Shown: one piece after another, positions 1 to 5,024 of the stretch | Position numbering within the stretch: the first letter of the stretch is position 1 | Layout of the letters: each line of letters starts with the position of its first letter | Source: Burkholderiaceae bacterium | GTDB lineage: Bacteria; Pseudomonadota; Gammaproteobacteria; Burkholderiales; Burkholderiaceae_C | Assembly: GCA_023268425.1 (NCBI GenBank) | Contig: JALRFN010000245.1 | Location: 1-5,024 of the forward strand | Direction: 5' to 3' | DNA: 5,024 bases | Program-made: the position numbers and the translations under genes | Notes under the pieces: generated by a model | Told to the model about the DNA's origin: nothing | Databases searched by the model: none | Seen by the model: only the letters and a program-made list of their open reading frames with translations

Positions 1-1113
1 GACCGCAACATCACCGATGGCCGCATGATGATCGTGTCCTTCTTGACGCTGGCGATTGGCAACAACCAAGGCATGGGCGACATTGAGTACGCCAAGATGA
101 TCGACTTTTACATGCCGCCACGTGCCATCCAGTTGTTTGACGGCCCGGCCAAAGACATCAGCGATTTGTGGCGCATCTTGGGTCGTCCGGTGCAAGACGG
201 CGGCTACATCGCCGGCACCATCATCAAACCCAAATTGGGCTTGCGTCCCGAGCCCTTTGCCAAAGCTGCTTATGAGTTTTGGTTGGGCGGCGACTTCATC
301 AAAAACGATGAACCTCAGGGTAACCAAGTCTTTGCGCCCATGAAGCAAACCATTCCGCTGGTGGTTGATGCCATGAAGCGCGCCATGGACGAAACCGGTG
401 AAGCCAAGCTGTTCTCGGCCAACATCACCGCGGACGACCACTACGAAATGATTGCGCGCGGTGAGTACATCTTGGAACAGTTCGGGCCCGATGCCGACAA
501 GGTGGCCTTCTTGGTCGACGGCTATGTGGGCGGCCCCGGCATGATCACCACGGCGCGCCGCCACTTCGCCAACCAATACCTGCACTACCACCGCGCCGGT
601 CACGGTGCGGTCACCAGCCCACAGTCCAAGCGTGGCTACACGGCTTATGTGCTGGCCAAGATGAGCCGCCTGCAGGGGGCCTCGGGCATCCACGTGGGCA
701 CCATGGGCTACGGCAAAATGGAAGGCGAAAAAGACGACCGCGCCATCGCCTACATCATCGAGCGTGACGAATACCAAGGCCCCGTCTACCACCAGAAGTG
801 GTACGGCATGAAGCCCACCACGCCCATCATCTCGGGTGGCATGAACGCGCTGCGTTTGCCCGGTTTCTTCGAAAACCTGGGCCACGGCAACGTCATCAAC
901 ACCGCTGGCGGTGGCTCTTATGGTCACATCGACAGCCCGGCCGCTGGCGCCAAGTCGCTGCGCCAAGCCTACGAGTGCTGGAAGGCCGGCGCCGACCCCA
1001 TCGAGTGGGCCAAAGAGTACCGCGAATTCGCCCGCGCCTTCGAGAGCTTCCCGCAAGACGCGGACAAAATCTTCCCCGGCTGGCGCGACAAGCTGCAAGG
1101 CGCACATCGTTAA
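1..1113 (+). CDS. cbbM: Form II Rubisco large subunit, 5'-truncated by window edge
   Basis: This is ribulose-1,5-bisphosphate carboxylase/oxygenase, form II, the CO2-fixing enzyme of the Calvin cycle, cytoplasmic and active as L2 dimers or multiples without small subunits. The reading frame is open from base 1 (DRNITDG), so the ATG at 25 is internal. Aligned from memory to R. rubrum CbbM, window residue 1 equals residue 91, giving a full length near 460 aa against 466. With that offset the active site falls exactly in place: Asn111 (GNNQGMGD), Lys166 (TIIKPKLG, codon 226-228), carbamylated Lys191 with Asp193 and Glu194 (GGDFIKNDEPQGN, codon 301-303), His287 (HYHRAGH), His321, loop-6 Lys329 (GTMGYGKMEGE, codon 715-717) and Ser368 (ISGGMNA). 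The N-terminal domain, including the Glu48 region, lies outside the window. The C-terminus is about six residues shorter than in R. rubrum. cbbQ follows after 15 bp. Identification as form II rather than form I or a Rubisco-like protein is very secure. Confidence 0.98.
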   Translation, partial: DRNITDGRMMIVSFLTLAIGNNQGMGDIEYAKMIDFYMPPRAIQLFDGPAKDISDLWRILGRPVQDGGYIAGTIIKPKLGLRPEPFAKAAYEFWLGGDFIKNDEPQGNQVFAPMKQTIPLVVDAMKRAMDETGEAKLFSANITADDHYEMIARGEYILEQFGPDADKVAFLVDGYVGGPGMITTARRHFANQYLHYHRAGHGAVTSPQSKRGYTAYVLAKMSRLQGASGIHVGTMGYGKMEGEKDDRAIAYIIERDEYQGPVYHQKWYGMKPTTPIISGGMNALRLPGFFENLGHGNVINTAGGGSYGHIDSPAAGAKSLRQAYECWKAGADPIEWAKEYREFARAFESFPQDADKIFPGWRDKLQGAHR

Positions 1114-1117
1114 GCGC

Positions 1118-1122
1118 AGGAG
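1118..1122 (+). promoter_or_regulatory. Ribosome binding site of cbbQ
   Basis: AGGAG lies six bases before the ATG at 1129, inside the 15-bp gap after the cbbM stop. It fixes the cbbQ start and shows that cbbQ is translated from its own site on the shared message. Confidence 0.8.
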
Positions 1123-1128
1123 CCGCAG

Positions 1129-1908
1129 ATGAACCAGGCGCCGTTTTATCAGCCCCAAGGCGACGAGGTCGCCTTGTACGAGGCGGCTTACGCGGCGCGT
1201 TTGCCCGTCATGATCAAAGGCCCCACGGGCTGCGGCAAGTCGCGTTTCGTCGAGCACATGGCCCACCGCCTGGGCCGCGACCTGGTCACCGTGGCCTGCA
1301 ACGAAGACATGACCGCCGCCGACTTGGTGGGCCGCTTCTTGTTGGAGCCCGATGGCACGCGCTGGCAAGACGGGCCTTTGACGGCGGCGGCGCGCAGCGG
1401 CGCGATTTGCTACCTCGACGAAGTCGTTGAAGCGCGCCAGGACACCACCGTGGTCATTCACGCCTTGACCGACCACCGGCGCAGCTTGCCCTTGGACAAA
1501 AAGGGCGAGACCGTGCAAGCCCACCCCGACTTTCAGTTGGTCATTTCCTACAACCCTGGCTACCAAAGCCTGTTGAAAGACCTCAAGCCTTCGACCAAAC
1601 AGCGTTTCGTGGCTTTTGACTTCGACTACCCCGCAGCCGCGCAGGAAGCGCAAATCGTGGCCAGCGAAAGCGGCTTGGACGTCGAGGCATGCAGTCGCCT
1701 GGTTGAGATTGCGCACGCCGCACGCGCGCTCAAAGGCCATGGCTTGCAAGAAGGGGTGTCGACCCGCTTGTTGGTCTACGCGGCCACCTTGATGCGTGGC
1801 GGGGTCTCGGCGGCGGCGGCTTGTCGCATGGCGCTGGTGCGACCCATCACCGACGACGCGCAAATCCGCGACACGCTGGACCACGCCATCGACGCGACCT
1901 TCGCGTGA
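1129..1908 (+). CDS. cbbQ: CbbQ, MoxR-type AAA+ ATPase of the Rubisco activase
   Basis: CbbQ is the motor of the CbbQO Rubisco activase. In described systems it forms a hexameric ring that hydrolyses ATP and, through CbbO, remodels inhibited Rubisco so that bound sugar phosphates leave. The 259-aa length is usual for the family. Visible motifs are Walker A GPTGCGKS at residues 31-38 (Lys37), Walker B ICYLDE ending at Asp97-Glu98, sensor-1 Asn142 in VISYNPGYQ, a conserved-looking Arg159 in STKQRF that may be the arginine finger, and a sensor-2-like Arg213 in GVSTRLL. The segment after about residue 180 fits the CbbQ C-terminal domain. The close homologue NorQ has the same fold and motifs, but the position directly between cbbM and cbbO decides for CbbQ. 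Association with a form II enzyme suggests the Q2 subtype, which is inference from context. The start is set by the AGGAG six bases upstream. No signal peptide or membrane segment is seen. Confidence 0.95.
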   Translation: MNQAPFYQPQGDEVALYEAAYAARLPVMIKGPTGCGKSRFVEHMAHRLGRDLVTVACNEDMTAADLVGRFLLEPDGTRWQDGPLTAAARSGAICYLDEVVEARQDTTVVIHALTDHRRSLPLDKKGETVQAHPDFQLVISYNPGYQSLLKDLKPSTKQRFVAFDFDYPAAAQEAQIVASESGLDVEACSRLVEIAHAARALKGHGLQEGVSTRLLVYAATLMRGGVSAAAACRMALVRPITDDAQIRDTLDHAIDATFA

Positions 1909-1921
1909 GCCTGCTGGCGCC

Positions 1922-4201
1922 ATGAGCACCGCCGCGCCACCCCAAGCCGCAGACCGTGCCTTGTTGGCTCAGTGGCGGGCGCAACTGGACACGCGCTTTG
2001 CCGAAGTCGACGACGTCTTCGACGCCTGCGCCAGCGAAGCGGCGACCCGCTTGAGCGCCGAAGGCATGCAAGCCTATTTGGCGCAAGCGCGCTGGTTGGG
2101 CAAGCTGGGGCGCGGCGTTGAGCCCATGTTGATCTTTTTGGCGACTTGGCCTCAAGCCAGCCAACACATCGGCGAGGGCGCGCTGGCACATTGGCGCACG
2201 TTGATGCAGCACCTGTACCGCTCGCCCAATGGCCAAGACATCGCAGCGGTCTTGCAGTGCTTGGCCACGGTGGCACCGCGCTTGGGCTCGACCGAGGCCA
2301 CCGAACGCTTCACGCAAGCCCTGTGGCACATGGCCGAGCAGACCATGGTGTCGATTCACGGCCGCCAGCGCACCCACCCGAGTGTGGCTTTGCCCGCCTT
2401 GTTGGGCTTCACACCGCAAGCCTTGAGCTTGGTCAGTGTGGGTGGCTGGTGCCGTTGGGTGGCACAGGGCCTGCGACTGCACCCCGATCACCCCGACCAC
2501 CAGCGCGCCTACTTCAGCGGGGCCAGCCCCGAATCCAAAGCGGCGCTGCAGCGAGAGCGCCGAGGCGTCTTGCTGGTCGATGTGCAGCGCCCCTTGAGCC
2601 TGACCTTGCAAGCGCTGTGGCAAGACGACAGCCTGCTGGTCAGCATGCCCAGCGGCGGCGATGCCGGCACCCCCAGCCCCTACTGGGCCGAGGATGGCGT
2701 GCGGCTGCCCGACGTCTACCCCAGCTTGCGTGGCGTCAGCGGTTTGACGCGTTACCGCATGGCCTTGGCGCATGTCATGGGCCACCGACAATGGTCACAG
2801 CCCTTGGTCGCCGACAACTGGAGCCCCATGCAGCGCATGGCGGTCGAGGTTTTTGAGGACGCCCGGGTGGACCGCTTGTTGTTGCGCCGCTTCCCCGGTT
2901 TGCGCGCCACCTTGCTGGCTTTACACCCCACGCCCAAGGTGCAAGATTGCTATGCGGCCACGCAATCGTGTTGGCGCCACCGCCTGGCGCGCTGGTCGCG
3001 CGCGGCCCTGGACGCCGACTACGCCGACACCGAAGACGCCGATGACATCCGCTGGGCCTTGCCCGCGTTTCATGAAGCCCTAGCCGCAGGCGCGTCCTCC
3101 ACCCGCGACATGGCCAGCTTGGCCTTGGCCTTTGTCGCGCGCACGCGCCGCGCCGGCGACAGCTTGCCCGATGTGGTCTTCACCGACACCGTGGTCAGCT
3201 ACCGCGACGACAACCGGCACTTGTGGACCTTCATCGAAGAGGGCGACGAAGAAGACACCGCCCCCGATCAACAAGACGCCGCCGCAGACGAACTGCAGCA
3301 CCTGCCACCGCGCCACTACCCGGAGTGGGACCACGCGGCGCAAAGCCTGCGCCCCGATTGGGTGAGCCTGTATGAGCACCTGCAAGCGCCGGGCCGCGCC
3401 GCCGACATCGATGCGATCTTGGAAGAACACGCCGATGTGGCCAAACACATGCAGCGTGTGCTCGACGCCCTCAAACCTCAAGACCGCCAGCGTTTGCGCC
3501 ACCAGCCTGAAGGCACCGAGCTGGATTTGGACTTGGCCTTGCGCGCCATCGTCGATTGGCGCAGCGGCGCCCAGCCCGATGAGCGCGTGCACCAAAGCCA
3601 CACCACGCAAGGCCGAGATTTGGCGGTCTTGCTGCTGCTCGATTTGTCCGAGTCTTTGAACCAAGCCGCGCCCGGTCGCGACGACAGCATCTTGCGCATC
3701 AGCCAAGCGGCCGTGGCCTTGCTGGCCTGGGCGGTGGACCAACTCGGTGACGCCTTCGCCATCGCGGGCTTTCAGTCCAACACCCGCCACGATGTGCGCT
3801 ACGTGCACATCAAAGGTTTTGGCGAGTCGTTTGACGACGTCGTTAAGGCGCGCTTGGGCGGCGTTGAAGCCATGTGGTCCACCCGCATGGGGGCCGCCTT
3901 GCGCCATGCCGGGCAATACCTATCGGCGCGACGTGCCGACAAAAAATTGTTGCTGGTGTTGACCGACGGCGAACCCGCCGATGTCGATGTGCAAGACCCC
4001 GACCACTTGATCGAAGACAGCGCGCAAGCCGTGCGCGAGTTGGACGTGCAAGGCGTGCACACGCACTGCATCAGCTTGGACGCCCGCGCCGACGACTACG
4101 TGGCGCGCATCTTTGGTCACCACGCCACCGTGGTCGATCACGTGGCCGATTTACCGCACAAGTTGCCCGAGGTGTTCATCAGCCTGACCGGGCGGCGTTG
4201 A
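1922..4201 (+). CDS. cbbO: CbbO, VWA-domain Rubisco activase adaptor
   Basis: CbbO is the substrate-recognition partner of CbbQ. In described systems one CbbO sits on a CbbQ hexamer and docks on Rubisco through its C-terminal von Willebrand factor A domain. The protein is 759 aa, in the usual size range. The first roughly 430 residues are a helical CbbO/NorD-type region containing WSPMQRMAVEVFEDARVD (about 300-317). An acidic, Ala/Gln-rich linker follows (about 439-457). The VWA domain occupies about residues 568-755, with a complete MIDAS metal site: Asp574-x-Ser576-x-Ser578 (LLLLDLSES), Thr654 (STRMG) and Asp682 (LVLTDGEPAD). NorD is the main alternative family, excluded by the cbbM-cbbQ context. 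The frame stays open upstream into cbbQ from 1796, but that stretch is an Arg-rich shadow of cbbQ. The ATG at 1922, 13 bp after the cbbQ stop, is therefore chosen. No good Shine-Dalgarno precedes it, so translation is probably coupled to cbbQ. Confidence 0.94.
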   Translation: MSTAAPPQAADRALLAQWRAQLDTRFAEVDDVFDACASEAATRLSAEGMQAYLAQARWLGKLGRGVEPMLIFLATWPQASQHIGEGALAHWRTLMQHLYRSPNGQDIAAVLQCLATVAPRLGSTEATERFTQALWHMAEQTMVSIHGRQRTHPSVALPALLGFTPQALSLVSVGGWCRWVAQGLRLHPDHPDHQRAYFSGASPESKAALQRERRGVLLVDVQRPLSLTLQALWQDDSLLVSMPSGGDAGTPSPYWAEDGVRLPDVYPSLRGVSGLTRYRMALAHVMGHRQWSQPLVADNWSPMQRMAVEVFEDARVDRLLLRRFPGLRATLLALHPTPKVQDCYAATQSCWRHRLARWSRAALDADYADTEDADDIRWALPAFHEALAAGASSTRDMASLALAFVARTRRAGDSLPDVVFTDTVVSYRDDNRHLWTFIEEGDEEDTAPDQQDAAADELQHLPPRHYPEWDHAAQSLRPDWVSLYEHLQAPGRAADIDAILEEHADVAKHMQRVLDALKPQDRQRLRHQPEGTELDLDLALRAIVDWRSGAQPDERVHQSHTTQGRDLAVLLLLDLSESLNQAAPGRDDSILRISQAAVALLAWAVDQLGDAFAIAGFQSNTRHDVRYVHIKGFGESFDDVVKARLGGVEAMWSTRMGAALRHAGQYLSARRADKKLLLVLTDGEPADVDVQDPDHLIEDSAQAVRELDVQGVHTHCISLDARADDYVARIFGHHATVVDHVADLPHKLPEVFISLTGRR

Positions 4202-4294
4202 GCCAGCGACAGCCGCGCGCGCTCACACGCGTTATCGTTGGGCGCGACACTGCACACGCCCTGTGCCTGCGCTTAGCTGATGCGAGGAAACGCC
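4202..4294 (+). other. Intergenic gap between cbbO and the transglutaminase gene
   Basis: These 93 bases contain no plausible gene. A 5-bp stem with a 5-base loop (GCACA / TGTGC, 4252-4266) is present but has no following T run, so it is not a convincing intrinsic terminator. No clear -35/-10 pair is recognisable. The gap is much wider than the 13-15 bp gaps inside the cbb cluster. The downstream gene may therefore have its own promoter here, but readthrough from cbbO is equally compatible with the sequence. Confidence 0.5.
4284..4290 (+). promoter_or_regulatory. Ribosome binding site of the transglutaminase-like gene
   Basis: GAGGAAA ends four bases before the ATG at 4295. It selects that start over the in-frame ATG at 4280, which would place the Shine-Dalgarno inside the coding sequence and has no purine-rich site before it. 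Confidence 0.75.
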
Positions 4295-5017
4295 ATGACC
4301 GCTGACCCCCACGCCCACCCCCTGGCCGTCTCCAGTGACGCGCCGCCGCAAGAGGCCGACTTGGCCGCCACGCCTTCGCTGGACTTTGAGCACCCGGCGG
4401 TGCGTGCCTTTGTGCAGCAACACGCCCAGGGGGACAGCCCGCGTGCGCGAGTCATGGCCTTGTATTTGGCGGTGCGCGACGGTTTTCGCTACGACCCCTA
4501 TCGCATTGACTTGAGTGTGGCCGGTTTGAGCGCCAGCCGGGTGATTGACAACGGCTACGGCTGGTGTGTGCCCAAGTCGGCGCTGATGGCGGCGGTGTGT
4601 CGCGCCATTGGTGTGCCCGCGCGCCTGGGCTACGCCGACGTGCGCAACCACATGTCCACCGAGCGCATGCGCCAAACCATGAACACCGATTTGTTCATTT
4701 GGCACGGCTATGCCGAAGTCTGGCTGGGTGCGCGTTGGGTCAAACTCACGCCGGTGTTCAACATCGAGCTGTGCGAAAAATTTGGCTTGCTGCCGCTGGA
4801 CTGGGACGGTGAGCACGACTCGCTCTACCACGCCTATGACCAAGCCGGCAACCGCCACATGGAGTACGTCAACGAGCGCGGCAGCTTCCAAGACATGCCC
4901 GTGAGCCACATCGTGGCCGACTTCAAGCGCGTCTACGCGGGCTGGGAAGCGCTGAACGACAGCGGTGCTGATTTTGATCGCGACGTGCAGGCAGAGACGA
5001 GTGATCAACGCCGTTGA
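4295..5017 (+). CDS. Transglutaminase-like superfamily protein (COG1305 type)
   Basis: This 240-aa protein has the transglutaminase/cysteine-protease-like core but no recognised specific function or substrate. The visible core is a helix carrying the presumed nucleophile Cys91 (NGYGWCVPKSALMAAVCRAIG), then GVPARLGYADVRNH, then His137 in WHGYAEVWLGARWVKLTPVFN. In typical members a catalytic Asp follows in a pattern like W-x-x-x-D-P. Here that position is Thr152 (WVKLTPVFN), so the classical Cys-His-Asp triad looks incomplete. From memory, a subgroup of proteobacterial homologues shares this KxTPxFN form, so it is probably a family trait and not damage. The C-terminal part (GNRHMEYVNERG, about residues 188-199) looks conserved in style. 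The first 30 residues are Ala/Pro/His-rich and poorly structured. No signal peptide is seen, so a cytoplasmic location is likely. It follows cbbO in the same direction after 93 bp. A role in carbon fixation is not supported by its sequence. Confidence 0.85.
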   Translation: MTADPHAHPLAVSSDAPPQEADLAATPSLDFEHPAVRAFVQQHAQGDSPRARVMALYLAVRDGFRYDPYRIDLSVAGLSASRVIDNGYGWCVPKSALMAAVCRAIGVPARLGYADVRNHMSTERMRQTMNTDLFIWHGYAEVWLGARWVKLTPVFNIELCEKFGLLPLDWDGEHDSLYHAYDQAGNRHMEYVNERGSFQDMPVSHIVADFKRVYAGWEALNDSGADFDRDVQAETSDQRR

Positions 5018-5024
5018 GGACCTT

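Noticed and set aside
25..27. ATG at 25 as the true start of the Rubisco gene
   Set aside because: The frame is open to base 1 and the preceding residues DRNITDG match the conserved form II sequence, so the gene begins before the window.
798..1430. Open frame (210 codons) spanning the cbbM-cbbQ junction
   Set aside because: It overlaps both real genes in another frame and its translation is dominated by Arg, Ala and His with no recognisable domain.
1796..1921. N-terminal extension of CbbO starting inside cbbQ
   Set aside because: The 42 extra residues are Arg-rich and out of frame with cbbQ, as expected for a shadow translation. The ATG at 1922 directly follows the cbbQ stop and gives a typical length.
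1847..2791. Long minus-strand open frame (314 codons) opposite cbbO
   Set aside because: It lies opposite the well-supported cbbO, has no recognisable domain, and is the type of shadow frame that GC-rich coding DNA produces.
3080..3916. Minus-strand open frame (278 codons) opposite the 3' half of cbbO
   Set aside because: It overlaps the VWA domain of cbbO on the other strand and its Gly/Val/His-rich translation has no family motif.
4252..4266. Hairpin GCACA-CGCCC-TGTGC as a rho-independent terminator of the cbb operon
   Set aside because: The stem is only 5 bp and is followed by CTGCGC and not a T run. In GC-rich DNA such short palindromes are expected by chance.
4232..5008. Minus-strand open frame (258 codons) opposite the transglutaminase gene
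   Set aside because: The + strand frame has a strong ribosome binding site and a recognisable transglutaminase core. The minus-strand translation is rich in Val, His and Gly with no motif.

Overview
The window holds the 3' end of a form II Rubisco operon and one separately spaced downstream gene, all on the + strand. The order is cbbM (5'-truncated form II Rubisco large subunit), cbbQ (MoxR-type AAA+ ATPase), cbbO (VWA-domain Rubisco activase adaptor), a 93-bp gap, and a transglutaminase-like (COG1305-type) protein. The DNA is GC-rich, with frequent TTG leucine codons beside CTG and a compact layout. Together with the cbbM-cbbQ-cbbO order, this suggests an autotrophic or mixotrophic proteobacterium, most likely a betaproteobacterium of the Comamonadaceae type (Rhodoferax-like). 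That placement is a judgement from style and gene order, not a database result.

Region 1-1113 is the Rubisco gene, entering the window at about residue 91 of the Rhodospirillum rubrum numbering. Every catalytic residue expected in the visible part is present. Region 1114-1908 is cbbQ, 15 bp after the cbbM stop and preceded by a clear AGGAG. Region 1922-4201 is cbbO, 13 bp after cbbQ, with no convincing ribosome binding site of its own. The three genes look co-transcribed. Rubisco becomes trapped by sugar-phosphate inhibitors. In described systems the CbbQ hexamer supplies ATP-driven force, and a single CbbO bound to it recognises Rubisco through its VWA/MIDAS domain. The partner enzyme here is form II, so this should be the Q2O2-type activase pair.

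Region 4202-4294 is non-coding and shows only a weak hairpin and the Shine-Dalgarno of the next gene. Region 4295-5017 encodes a 240-aa transglutaminase-fold protein whose Cys and His are visible but whose expected catalytic Asp position is Thr. It has no known link to carbon fixation. The last 7 bases are non-coding as far as they can be read.

No RNA gene, mobile element, CRISPR array or larger repeat was seen. The window is best described as a known Rubisco and activase operon. The less explained points are a degenerate zincin-like motif in CbbO, the missing CbbO ribosome binding site, and the Asp-less transglutaminase neighbour.
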